A stretch of DNA of 64,000 bases, from assembly GCA_965242565.1 (NCBI GenBank), contig OZ251457.1, positions 806,001-870,000 on the forward strand. Direction: 5' to 3'. The notes beneath the pieces are model-generated. The model made no database searches. It saw only the letters and a list, made by a program, of their open reading frames with translations, and had not been told where the DNA came from. The translations under genes were made by a program, and so were the position numbers. The stretch comes from CATQGW01 sp965242565. GTDB lineage: Bacteria; Chloroflexota; Dehalococcoidia; Bin125. Positions within the stretch are counted from its first letter, which is position 1; each line of letters begins with the position of its first letter. Shown piece by piece: positions 26,831 through 34,515 of the stretch.

Positions 26831-26979
26831 CGTTGTCCCAGACTTGATCTGGGGCCCATACGGCGGTCCTTGGCAGGACGGGGTCCCGAGCTGTCCGCGA
26901 ACGGCGTTGGGGACGGCTCGGGACCTCCGTACTGCGAAGGGGGTTGGGTTTGGGCCCCAGATCGAGTCTGGGGCGACGG
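26831..26979. repeat. Palindromic repeats between sppA and DinB-like gene
   Basis: Two copies of the CCCCAGA-CTTGA-TCTGGGG palindrome: 26831-26858 with one mismatch at the edge, and 26951-26979 in reverse orientation (CCCCAGATCGAGTCTGGGG). They face each other across about 90 bases with nothing recognisable between. No gene in this 195-base gap. Confidence 0.7.
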
Positions 26980-26985
26980 AGGCGG

Positions 26986-27531
26986 TTAGAGGGTTCGCAT
27001 CATTGTGGGGCCGTTGATTATGTCGTCTGCGTGGGCGTTGTCGTGATCAGCCCAGGCTTCCAGTAGTGAGAGGGCGTTGGGGCGGAAGCCCATCTGCTGT
27101 AGCGCGTGCTCCTCGTCCAGCGCGGCCAGCAGTTGCACCGTCTTTTCCGCGCCTTCGCGCAGGCGCCGAACGAGGGCTGCGGCGTCTTCGCCGGCCAGCG
27201 CTGTAAGCGCCTCCCGATTGACCAAATCGAGGGTTGCGCCGGGGCGATCCGGGTGCGGCGCCCACTCCTCCAGCGGCGCGCCGTTGAGCGCCGCGATCAG
27301 CGCGTCCTGATAGCGGCGGTCGCAGCTCGCCAGATGCGCCAGCTGGTCGCGGCGGCTCCAGCCCGGCGCGGCGCTGGGCGCGTCCCAGACGTTGGCCGGC
27401 AGCCGCTCGCCGAGCGTGTAGAGCCGCCGCCGCGCGCGCACCGCCCGCGTCAGCGGCACCCAGAGCGACGGAACGAAATCGTCGGCGTAGAGCGGCGGAT
27501 CGACCGTCAGCAGCGGTCGTTCGTCCTCCAT
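26986..27531 (-). CDS. DinB-like four-helix metal-binding protein
   Basis: 181 residues, fold of the DinB / mycothiol-dependent maleylpyruvate isomerase N-terminal family. Visible are a helix with WSRRDQLAHLASCDRRY (first metal-ligand His) and a C-terminal WADHDNAHADDI with two more His, consistent with a metal site of three histidines. Such proteins are small-thiol-dependent transferases or DNA-damage-inducible proteins of unknown action. ATG 27531 lies 13 bases after the stop of the flavin reductase gene on the same strand, so they are likely co-transcribed; no clear ribosome site. Confidence 0.72.
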   Translation of the reverse strand: MEDERPLLTVDPPLYADDFVPSLWVPLTRAVRARRRLYTLGERLPANVWDAPSAAPGWSRRDQLAHLASCDRRYQDALIAALNGAPLEEWAPHPDRPGATLDLVNREALTALAGEDAAALVRRLREGAEKTVQLLAALDEEHALQQMGFRPNALSLLEAWADHDNAHADDIINGPTMMRTL

Positions 27532-27544
27532 CGGCGTGTTGCGG

Positions 27545-28042
27545 CTAGCCCTCGCTCGGCGCGAGCGAGCGGTATTCGCCGCCGAAGAAGATGATCGGCG
27601 ACGCCTCGTTCTGCCGCGCAATCGCTTCGACGCGCCCCACGATGATCTCGTGGTCGCCGCCTTCTAGCACCTCGTGCAGGCGGCAGTCGAACACCGTCGT
27701 GGCCGAGTTGAGCCGCGGCTGGCCGGTCGCGCCCAGCGTGTAGGGCGCGTCGTCGAACTGATGCGGCGGCGGCGGGCGCTTGCTAGAGGCGAAGAAGTTG
27801 GAGATGTCGGCGTCGCTGTCGGCCAGCACGTTAACGGTGAACGCGCCGGTTTCCTTGAGCAGCGGCAGCGTGCTGGCGCTCTTGGTCACGCAGACCAGCA
27901 CGAGCGGCGGGTCCAGTGAGAGCGAGGAGAAGGACTGCACCGTCATCCCCACGAAGTTGGGATCGGTACCGGTGGTGACTACCGTGACGCCCGTGGCGAA
28001 TCGCCCCAGCGTGTCCCGAAATTCGCGATCGTCGAACGCCAT
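27545..28042 (-). CDS. Flavin reductase-like (split-barrel) protein
   Basis: 165 residues of the flavin-reductase-like FMN-binding family, usually the small component that supplies reduced flavin to two-component monooxygenases. Visible family blocks are RFATGVTVVTT, GMTVQSFSSLSLDPPLVLVCV, FTVNVLADSDADISNFFAS and a C-terminal GDHEIIVGRVEAI. ATG 28042 is preceded by GGAGG at six bases; a GTG 18 bases earlier is in frame but lacks a site. No oxygenase is adjacent, so the partner is elsewhere or it works alone. Confidence 0.85.
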   Translation of the reverse strand: MAFDDREFRDTLGRFATGVTVVTTGTDPNFVGMTVQSFSSLSLDPPLVLVCVTKSASTLPLLKETGAFTVNVLADSDADISNFFASSKRPPPPHQFDDAPYTLGATGQPRLNSATTVFDCRLHEVLEGGDHEIIVGRVEAIARQNEASPIIFFGGEYRSLAPSEG

Positions 28043-28105
28043 GTGCGCCTCCAGACTCACGGCCTGCCACTGTGCTGGGGATGATACAGCGCGCCGGCGG
28101 GGCGG

Positions 28106-29068
28106 CTAGCGGAGGGGGAGGTCGAGGACGGTGGCGAGGCCGCGGCGGGTGTGGGGGATAACGCGGGCGGCGCGGAGAACGGAGGCGACGGTGGCGTCGT
28201 CGCCGAAGACGCCGCCCTCGAAGCGGAGCTTGAGCGGGGGCGTGCCGTCGACCTCGATCTGGTCGTATTCCTCGGGCGTCGCGCCGTTGGCCTCGAAGTG
28301 CAGCTCGACGACATGCCCGTCGTAGGTTGCGCCGCGCAGGGTTTCGAGCGTGCCCTGCACCGGGCCGTCGGGGTCGGGTTGGATCGGGACCATCTCGTGC
28401 CGCCAGTCGATCAGCTTCCAGCCGAGCGCGTAGGCGAGCAGACGAGCGCTCTCTTCGAGGCCGACGTGGCCGAAGCCGCCGGCGTCGCGGCGCGCTTCCC
28501 ACTGCTCGCGGGTGAAATCGAGGCCGACTTTCTGCTGGAAGGGGACGCGGCGGCGGCGCGGGTTTTGGACGCGCTCGACGCGCACACTGCGGATGCTGTG
28601 CGAGATCGAGGAGAGCGAGGCGGGCAGGGCGTCCATCAGGAAGCCGGGGTTGACGCCGGCGCCGACGACGGTGCGCTCGGTGCGGCGGGCGAGCAGGTCG
28701 AGTCCGGCGGCGATCTCCGGATGACGCATCTGGGCGAAGGCCAGCTCCTCGCAGGTCGAGACGACGTGCAGGTCCTGGCGCAGGGCTTCTTCGATTTGGG
28801 GGCCGACCTGCTCGAGGTAGGAGCCGGTGCAGTGCAGCAGGATGCCGCCCTCGGCCAGGGCGTCGACGCGGGCCTGGGCGAGCGATTGGCGGATGATGAT
28901 CTCGGGGTGGACGCCGTGGGCGAACGAGGTGAGCGGCTCGCCCACCATGTCGGGGTTGATTTCGACTGCGCCGACGAGTTCGAGGAAGGGGTCCTGGGCG
29001 GCCGCTTCGGCGATGCGCCGGCCGATCGGGCCGAGCCCCTGGACGATCACCGGGAGTGGAGCGGACAT
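28106..29068 (-). CDS. Dihydrodipicolinate reductase-like / diaminopentanoate dehydrogenase-like protein
   Basis: 320 residues. N-terminal Rossmann motif QGLGPIGRRIAEAA and a middle segment ILLHCTGSYLEQVGPQIEEAL typical of DapB-like and 2,4-diaminopentanoate dehydrogenase-like NAD(P) enzymes; GAGVNPGFLMDALP is the conserved substrate-side loop. True DapB has about 250-270 residues and a KKxSH motif that is missing here, so this is not the lysine-pathway enzyme. A textbook AGGAGGT lies eight bases before ATG. Divergent from a methyltransferase. Substrate unknown. Confidence 0.75.
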   Translation of the reverse strand: MSAPLPVIVQGLGPIGRRIAEAAAQDPFLELVGAVEINPDMVGEPLTSFAHGVHPEIIIRQSLAQARVDALAEGGILLHCTGSYLEQVGPQIEEALRQDLHVVSTCEELAFAQMRHPEIAAGLDLLARRTERTVVGAGVNPGFLMDALPASLSSISHSIRSVRVERVQNPRRRRVPFQQKVGLDFTREQWEARRDAGGFGHVGLEESARLLAYALGWKLIDWRHEMVPIQPDPDGPVQGTLETLRGATYDGHVVELHFEANGATPEEYDQIEVDGTPPLKLRFEGGVFGDDATVASVLRAARVIPHTRRGLATVLDLPLR

Positions 29069-29126
29069 AGGCGGGACCTCCTGTAGATGTAGCGTATTGG
29101 ACGGACGGTGATTGAGCGGAGGCGCA

Positions 29127-29942
29127 ATGAGCACGGACGGAGATTTTGCGGAGGGCAACGCCGATTCGCTGGCGGCGTGGAGCGCGAACGCGGCGTTCTG
29201 GGACGATGCGCAGGGCGATGAGGGCAATTTCTGGCAGCGTGAGCTGGTCTTCCCGCCGACGCTCGAGCTGCTGGAGCCGCTGCCCGAGCGGCTGCTCGAG
29301 ATCGCCTGCGGCAACGGTAATTTCGCGCGCGCCGCCGCCGCGCGCGGCCTGGAGGTCGTGGCTACCGACGGCTCGCAAGCGCTGCTCGAGCTGGCACGCT
29401 TGCGCAGCCCGAGCGCCACGATCAGCTGGCGACGCGTAGACGCGACGGACGCCGAGCAACTGGCGGGCATTGCGGGCGCTCCGTTCGACGCCGCCGTTTG
29501 CAATATGGCGCTGATGGACATCGCGGCGCTCGATCCGCTCTTTGCGACGCTGCCGCGGCTGCTCAGGCCGGGCGCGCCATTCGTCTTTTCGGTGCTGCAC
29601 CCGGCCTTCAACCAGGGGCCGACGCAGGCGCTCTTCATCGAGCGGCGCGAGACGGCCGGCGGCGAGTTCGCCTACGAACGCGGCGTGCGCGTCTCGACCT
29701 ACCTCACGCCGCAGCGTCTGGACGGCGTCGCGGTGGCGGGGCAGCCCGTCCTACAGCCCTACTTCCACCGTCCGCTGGAGGCGCTGCTGGGCGCGGCGTT
29801 CGCGCGCGGCTGGGCGCTCGACGGGCTGCGCGAGCCGAGCTTCGCCGACAACGCCGATCCGGACGACCGCGATCGCTTCACCTGGGACGATCTGCCGGAG
29901 ATTCCGCCCGTGCTCGTCGCGCGCCTGCGATACTTGGGCTGA
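29127..29942 (+). CDS. Class I SAM-dependent methyltransferase
   Basis: 271 residues. Motif I is LLEIACGNGNFARAAAARG, the acidic end of strand 2 is VVATDGSQALLELA, and DAAVCNMALMDIAAL is the motif IV region. The C-terminal part (YFHRPLEALLGAAFARGWALDGL) resembles the UbiE/Ubie-like small-molecule methyltransferases. GGAGG lies five to six bases before ATG. It is followed after 32 bases by the NIPSNAP gene on the same strand. The acceptor substrate cannot be read from the sequence. Confidence 0.85.
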   Translation: MSTDGDFAEGNADSLAAWSANAAFWDDAQGDEGNFWQRELVFPPTLELLEPLPERLLEIACGNGNFARAAAARGLEVVATDGSQALLELARLRSPSATISWRRVDATDAEQLAGIAGAPFDAAVCNMALMDIAALDPLFATLPRLLRPGAPFVFSVLHPAFNQGPTQALFIERRETAGGEFAYERGVRVSTYLTPQRLDGVAVAGQPVLQPYFHRPLEALLGAAFARGWALDGLREPSFADNADPDDRDRFTWDDLPEIPPVLVARLRYLG

Positions 29943-29974
29943 TCTCGCAGGCTCAGGCAGGAGAGGAACGCAGC

Positions 29975-30301
29975 ATGATCTACGAACTCCGCATCTACCG
30001 CGCGCATCCGGGCAAGATGGGGCCGTTGCTGGCGCGCTTTCGGGATCACACGATGGAGCTGTTCGAGCGGCACGGGATCACCAACGTGGGCTACTGGCTC
30101 AACTCGGTGGGCGGGCGCAGCGACGAGCTGTGGTACATCGTCTCGTTCGAGGATCACGGGCAGCGCGAGCGGGCGTGGGCGTCGTTTGCGGCGGATGAGG
30201 AGTGGCGCGAGGTGCGGGCGGCATCGGAGGCGGATGGGCCGCTGGTGCATCACATCGAGAACCGCATCCTCAACCCGACGGAATGGTCGCCGCTGCGCTA
30301 G
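29975..30301 (+). CDS. NIPSNAP-family protein
   Basis: 108 residues forming one dimeric alpha/beta-barrel (NIPSNAP) domain: MIYELRIYRAHPGKMGPLLARFRDHTMELFERHGI, then GYWLNSVGGRSDELWYIVSFEDHGQRERAW. Family members are small stand-alone proteins of unclear biochemical function, often near catabolic genes. AGGAG lies upstream. Likely co-transcribed with the methyltransferase. Confidence 0.85.
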   Translation: MIYELRIYRAHPGKMGPLLARFRDHTMELFERHGITNVGYWLNSVGGRSDELWYIVSFEDHGQRERAWASFAADEEWREVRAASEADGPLVHHIENRILNPTEWSPLR

Positions 30302-30390
30302 CGCCGCTGCCGGAGCGCGTTCACTCCAGTCGGCCTGCCAGTGATGTCTGCCAAGCTGGTCAGGTGGTAGGGGCTGTCAGGCTGTTCGGG

Positions 30391-30419
30391 GCCGATTCCC
30401 GCTCGGAGGCGGGAATGAC
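30391..30419 (+). repeat. Palindromic repeat (ATTCCCGC type)
   Basis: GATTCCCGC-TCGGAG-GCGGGAATGAC. Same unit as 25119-25140, 25469-25494 and 44441-44470. It sits in the 210-base convergent gap between the NIPSNAP and enoyl-CoA hydratase genes, which otherwise shows nothing. Confidence 0.7.
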
Positions 30420-30511
30420 AGGAAAGGGTGGGCGGGAACGACGGGAGAGGGGGTGGGAGGAACGGGGTGCTCTTTCTCGCCAGCAACACATCACGGTGGT
30501 GCGAATGTGCC

Positions 30512-31321
30512 CTAGAACCCCTGGAAGTTCGGCTCGCGTTTTTCGGCGAAGGCGCGCGGGCCTTCTTTGGCGTCCTCGGTGGAGCGGGCGATGACCATCG
30601 CGTGGTCGGCCATTTCGAGCGCTTCGTGGAGGCCAGTGACGGCGGAACGGTAGGCGAGACGCTTGATCAGCTGGACGGAGACCGCCGGCATCCGCGAGAT
30701 CTCCTCGGCCAGCTCCAGCGTCTGGCTCATCAGCTCGTCGGCCGGCACAATGCGCGAGACGTAGCCCATCTGCAGCGCCTCGTCCGGGCCGAAGATGCGG
30801 CCCGTCCACATCAGCTCGAGCGCCTTGGACATGCCGACGATGCGCGGCAGGTAGTAAGCGCCGCCGTCGCCGGGGATCAGCGCCATGCGCACGTAGGCCA
30901 TCCCGAACTTGGCGCGGTCGGAGGCGATCCGCAGGTCCGCCATCGAGGCCATGTCCATCCCCGCGCCGACGGCCGCGCCGTTGACCGCGGCGATGTAGGG
31001 CTTCTCCATATTGAAGAGCGCGCGCGGCACGCGCTGCACGGAGTTGCGCAGGCTGTTGCGGTTGGCGGCCGGCGCGTTGGGGTCGCCGCCCAGCACATCC
31101 GCGCCCGCGCGCTCCCGCCCGACATCCGCGCCCGAGCAGAAGCCGCGCCCCGCGCCGGTCACGATCACCACCCGCACGCCCTGGTCCTCGCTCGCGCGGA
31201 CGATGCTCGCCTGCCACTGGTCCAGCATCTCGTTGCTGAACGCATTCAGCTTCTCCGGGCGGTTCAGCGTGATCGTCGCCACATGGCCCTGCACGTCGTA
31301 GATGATCGGTTCGTCGCTCAT
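30512..31321 (-). CDS. Enoyl-CoA hydratase/isomerase family protein
   Basis: 269 residues of the crotonase fold. N-terminal VATITLNRPEKLNAFSNEML and the oxyanion-hole segment TGAGRGFCSGADVG are standard. The middle is unusual: PNAPAANRNSLRNSVQRVPRALFNMEKPYIAAVNGAAVGAGM carries the second oxyanion Gly. The catalytic Glu position near MADLRIASDRAKFGM and GGAYYLPRIVG fits a hydratase-like member. AGGAG before ATG. Same strand as the SDR 54 bases upstream, so they may share a transcript and a beta-oxidation-like path. Confidence 0.88.
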   Translation of the reverse strand: MSDEPIIYDVQGHVATITLNRPEKLNAFSNEMLDQWQASIVRASEDQGVRVVIVTGAGRGFCSGADVGRERAGADVLGGDPNAPAANRNSLRNSVQRVPRALFNMEKPYIAAVNGAAVGAGMDMASMADLRIASDRAKFGMAYVRMALIPGDGGAYYLPRIVGMSKALELMWTGRIFGPDEALQMGYVSRIVPADELMSQTLELAEEISRMPAVSVQLIKRLAYRSAVTGLHEALEMADHAMVIARSTEDAKEGPRAFAEKREPNFQGF

Positions 31322-31375
31322 GGTTCGTCTCTCCTGTGCTGCGGTTGCGCTGCGGTTGGGTCGTTGGACGGGCGG

Positions 31376-32167
31376 TCAGTCCATCCGGATGCCGCCGTCG
31401 ACATTTAGCGATTGGCCCGTGATATTCCGGGCGTCGTCGGAGGCGAAGAACACCGCGGCTCGCCCGATGTCCTCCGGGGTCTGCTCGCGGCCGAGCGGGC
31501 AGCGCGAGGCCAGCATCGCCTCGAAGGTCTGCCGGCGATCGACCAGCTCGTCAGCCTCGTCGCCGATGATCATCCCCTCCAGCTTGCGCCACATATCGGT
31601 CCAGAGCAGCCCGGGGCAGATCGCGTTGACGTTGATGCCGTGCGGGCCGAGCTCGGTGGCGAGCGACTGGGTGAGGCTAATCGCGCCCGACTTGGATGCC
31701 GAGTAGGAGGCGATCGCCCCGCCCTGCCGTCCGGCGATCGAGGCGATGTTGACAATCTTGCCGGCGCCGTTCTCCTTGAAGTGCGGCGCGATCGTCTTGC
31801 TCACCTTCCAGATCGCCTTGAGGTTGACCTCGAAGCAGCGGTCCCAGTCGTCCTCCTGCTCGTTCTCGCTGAGGTTGTTGGGCGCGACGCCGGCGTTGTT
31901 GACAAGGATGTCGATCCGCTCCAGCGTCGCCAGCGCGTTGCCCAGCTCGGCGTCGATCGAGTCCTCGCTGGTCACGTCCATCGGGACGGCCAGCGCGGTG
32001 ACTTGGTAGCGGTTCTGCAGCTCGCCGGCGGTGCGCGTCGCTTCGTCAATCAGCACATCGGCGATGATCACGTCCGCGCCCTCTTTGGCGAACTCGGTGG
32101 CGATGCCGCGCCCGATCCCGCGGGCCGCGCCCGTGATCAGGGCGGTTTTGTCGTCCAGGCGTCCCAT
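31376..32167 (-). CDS. Short-chain dehydrogenase/reductase (SDR, classical)
   Basis: 263 residues. Cofactor motif TGAARGIGRGIA, Asp after strand 2 (VIIADVL) suggesting NAD preference, NNAG in DILVNNAGVAPNN, catalytic Ser in NIASIAGRQGG and Tyr-x3-Lys in SYSASKSG. C-terminal INVNAICPGLLWTDMW and ITGQSLNVDGGIRMD are typical of the glucose-dehydrogenase/BKR-like group. GGAGG lies just before ATG. Could reduce or oxidise a 3-hydroxyacyl substrate with the adjacent hydratase; this is context-based inference. Confidence 0.9.
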   Translation of the reverse strand: MGRLDDKTALITGAARGIGRGIATEFAKEGADVIIADVLIDEATRTAGELQNRYQVTALAVPMDVTSEDSIDAELGNALATLERIDILVNNAGVAPNNLSENEQEDDWDRCFEVNLKAIWKVSKTIAPHFKENGAGKIVNIASIAGRQGGAIASYSASKSGAISLTQSLATELGPHGINVNAICPGLLWTDMWRKLEGMIIGDEADELVDRRQTFEAMLASRCPLGREQTPEDIGRAAVFFASDDARNITGQSLNVDGGIRMD

Positions 32168-32203
32168 GGCGTCCCTCCGCGCTCAGGCCGTGCGTGTGCG
32201 CCT

Positions 32204-33445
32204 TCAGCCTAACGCTTGCGCGTCGGAGGTCGGGCGGCGCAGGCGCGCCAGTGCGATCAACAGCAGCAGCGCGAGGAAATTGACCACCGCGATCGCCGCG
32301 AGGACGGGCTGGTAGTCGTCGTTCAGCGCGTCCAACAGCAGCCCAGCGGCGAACGGTCCGACCGCGAGCGCGACATTGCCGACCGCGGTTTGCAGCGCCA
32401 TCAGCGTGCCGATCCGCCGCAGCCCGAAGATGTCCGAGGCGATTAGTCCCTGTAGCGGCATCGTCTGTCCCCAGACCAGCCCGGCGATCACGGCGGAGAG
32501 GTAGATCCAGAAGAGCGGCCCCGCCGCGAGCAGCGCAAGCGTGCCGAGCAGCATCGTGGCGTAGCCCACGCCCAGCGCAGGGCGCAGGCCGAGCAGCGAC
32601 GCCATCGGCCCGATTAACGCGCGGCCGGGAATCGAGAGGAAGCCGCGCAGCCCGGTCAGAAAACCGCTGGCGGTGATCGAAAGTCCGGCCGCGGTCGCGG
32701 CCGGCACGAAGTGGTTGAGCAACGCGCCCAGCGCGAAGGAGGAGACGCCGACCATCGCCAGCATCAGCAGCACCTCGCGCGAGCGCAGCGCCTCGCGCAC
32801 GCCGCCGTAGCCCGCGCGCGATGCGTCCGTCGGCGCCCCGGCGGCGGGCGCAGCCGGCAACGGCGGCAGCCGGCGCACCGTCAGCAGCGCCGGGACCACC
32901 AGCGCCGCCGCAAGCGCGAGCAGGATGCGCACCGCCCAGCGCCAGCCCAACTCGTCGGTCAGCAGCCCTGTCAGTGGCAGGAAGACGACCGAGGAGAACC
33001 CGCCGGTCGTGACCAGCACGGTCATCGCCTGCACTTGCCGCTCCGGGTAGAGGCGGGCGGTGATCGGCATCGTCACGTTGTAGAACAGCCCCGCAATGGT
33101 GATCGCGCCGCCCAGCGCCCAGAGCAGGATGAACAGCTCGACGCCCTCGGCGAACGATGCGCCCACAAGCAGCGCCGTGCCGGCGATCAGACCGACCAGC
33201 AGCACCGGCCGCGGCCCGATCGTGTCCAGCACCCGCCCCGACACGATGCTCGCCCCCGCCCCCAGCAGATAGGAGGCCATGAAGGCGGCGTTGGTCGCGC
33301 CGGAGGACCAGCCTTTATCCTCCTGAATCGGGCCGACGATAATCCCGAAGCCGTAGAGCACGAGCCCATAGGAGCCAATCGTCAGAATCCCCAGCAGCAG
33401 CGCCGGCCGCCAAACCCGAACCCAGCCGAAGAGCCTCACAAGCAT
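32204..33445 (-). CDS. MFS transporter
   Basis: 413 residues, 12 hydrophobic segments. Helix 1 region (WRPALLLGILTIGSYGLVLYGFG) and GPIQEDKGWSSGATNAAFMA resemble the monocarboxylate-porter-like MFS at 12114-13493, with the loop 2-3 motif GRVLDTIGPRPVL. The central loop lies near residues 185-215. ATG 33445 is six bases after TAGCCT on this strand and has no Shine-Dalgarno, a leaderless arrangement. Divergent from the PTPS operon, with only 42 bases between the two start codons. Substrate unknown. Confidence 0.85.
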   Translation of the reverse strand: MLVRLFGWVRVWRPALLLGILTIGSYGLVLYGFGIIVGPIQEDKGWSSGATNAAFMASYLLGAGASIVSGRVLDTIGPRPVLLVGLIAGTALLVGASFAEGVELFILLWALGGAITIAGLFYNVTMPITARLYPERQVQAMTVLVTTGGFSSVVFLPLTGLLTDELGWRWAVRILLALAAALVVPALLTVRRLPPLPAAPAAGAPTDASRAGYGGVREALRSREVLLMLAMVGVSSFALGALLNHFVPAATAAGLSITASGFLTGLRGFLSIPGRALIGPMASLLGLRPALGVGYATMLLGTLALLAAGPLFWIYLSAVIAGLVWGQTMPLQGLIASDIFGLRRIGTLMALQTAVGNVALAVGPFAAGLLLDALNDDYQPVLAAIAVVNFLALLLLIALARLRRPTSDAQALG

Positions 33446-33451
33446 GCGCGG

Positions 33452-33481
33452 AGGCTACCCCCGACTGCCACGCGGTAAGCT
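33452..33481. promoter_or_regulatory. Back-to-back leaderless promoters (MFS / PTPS)
   Basis: In the 42 bases between two ATGs, TAGCCT (- strand, 33457-33452) and TAAGCT (+ strand, 33476-33481) each end exactly six bases before their start codon. Neither gene has a ribosome site. The -35 regions must overlap the opposite promoter, so firing of one may exclude the other. Confidence 0.55.
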
Positions 33482-33487
33482 ACGTCT

Positions 33488-33970
33488 ATGTCGCACTCCG
33501 TCACCGTTGAACGACAGCGGCTGCGCTTCGCCGCCGGCCATTTCGCCACCTTCGCCGACGAACTCGAGCCGATCCACGGCCACAACTACGACGTGATGGT
33601 CGAGGTGCGGGGTGGCCTGACCGACGAGTCGTGGGTGATCGACTTCTCGCTGCTCAAGCGGCTGACGCGAGAGGTCTGCGAGGAGCTCGATCACAAATTC
33701 CTGCTCCAGATGGAGTCGCGCGCGCTCACCATCGACGACGACGACACGCATTTCGTGGTGCAATACAAGTCCGAGCCGCCCTACCGCCTGCCCAAGCGCG
33801 ATGTCGCCGCCTTGCCGATCGACAACACCACCGCCGAACGGCTCGCCGAATACATCGCCGGACGGCTGGCCGAGCGGCTCGCATCCGCAGGGCCGCCCGG
33901 CCTGGCCACGCTGCGCGTCGGCGTGGAGGAAATGCCGGGCCAGGCCGGCTGGTTCGAGCGATCGCTGTGA
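33488..33970 (+). CDS. 6-pyruvoyl-tetrahydropterin synthase/QueD-family protein
   Basis: 160 residues. Zinc ligands H18 (FAAGHF), H30 and H32 (HGHNY) and the LDHKFL catalytic His region are present. The Cys that QueD/PTPS normally has a few residues before HGH is replaced here (FATFADELEPIHGHNY), so it may not make 6-carboxytetrahydropterin and could belong to a divergent PTPS subgroup. Length is above the ~120 of bacterial QueD because of an insert after residue 75 (DDDDTHFVVQYKSEPPYRLPKRD). Starts leaderless after TAAGCT. Its TGA overlaps the GTG of the next gene. Confidence 0.82.
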   Translation: MSHSVTVERQRLRFAAGHFATFADELEPIHGHNYDVMVEVRGGLTDESWVIDFSLLKRLTREVCEELDHKFLLQMESRALTIDDDDTHFVVQYKSEPPYRLPKRDVAALPIDNTTAERLAEYIAGRLAERLASAGPPGLATLRVGVEEMPGQAGWFERSL

Positions 33971-34515
33971 CCGCCCGCGTGCTGGTGATCTACGACTCGC
34001 GCGGCGTCGTCGCCGAGCTCGCTGTTGCGGTGATCGAGGGCGCGGCCTCCGTCGCCGGCGTCGAAGTCTGGGACCGCCCGGTCGACGACGCTCGCAAGGA
34101 TGAGCTGCTGGCCTGCGACGCCCTGATCCTCGGTTCTCCCAACTGGACCGGGATGACCGGCAAGCTCAAGCACTGGATGGACTACACGGGCGACCTGTGG
34201 GAGACGGGCGAGCTGGCCGACAAGGTCGGCGCCTGTTTCACCGCCGGCTGGTCGCGCTCGGCTGGTACCGAAGCGACGCTGCTCCAGCTCTTCCACCTGT
34301 TGATCGGACACGGGATGATCTTCGTCGGACTGCCCTGGTCGGAGGCGATGCGCGAGTCGGGCTCGTACTATGGGGCCACGGCGTACGGCCACGCGACGGA
34401 GCTGGATCACGCGCAGGCCCGTCGACTCGGACGCCGCGCAGCGGAGTTCGCCGAACGCCTGCGGCGGACGCGCTCGAACGACAATCTCGACATCGGAGGC
34501 AGCAACCATGAGTGA
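33967..34515 (+). CDS. Flavodoxin-fold/NAD(P)H-dependent FMN reductase-like protein
   Basis: 182 residues of the flavodoxin/WrbA-like fold. Phosphate-loop region is unusual (VLVIYDSRGVVAELAVAV in place of the Ser/Thr-rich loop), while ILGSPNWTGMTGKLKHWMDYTG and KVGACFTAGWSRSAGTEATLLQL are well conserved FMN-contact segments. The GTG start overlaps the TGA of the PTPS gene (GTGA), giving tight coupling. The end overlaps the next gene by eight bases. Electron donor and substrate are unknown; co-translation with a PTPS-family protein suggests pterin or deazapurine chemistry. Confidence 0.8.
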   Translation: MTARVLVIYDSRGVVAELAVAVIEGAASVAGVEVWDRPVDDARKDELLACDALILGSPNWTGMTGKLKHWMDYTGDLWETGELADKVGACFTAGWSRSAGTEATLLQLFHLLIGHGMIFVGLPWSEAMRESGSYYGATAYGHATELDHAQARRLGRRAAEFAERLRRTRSNDNLDIGGSNHE

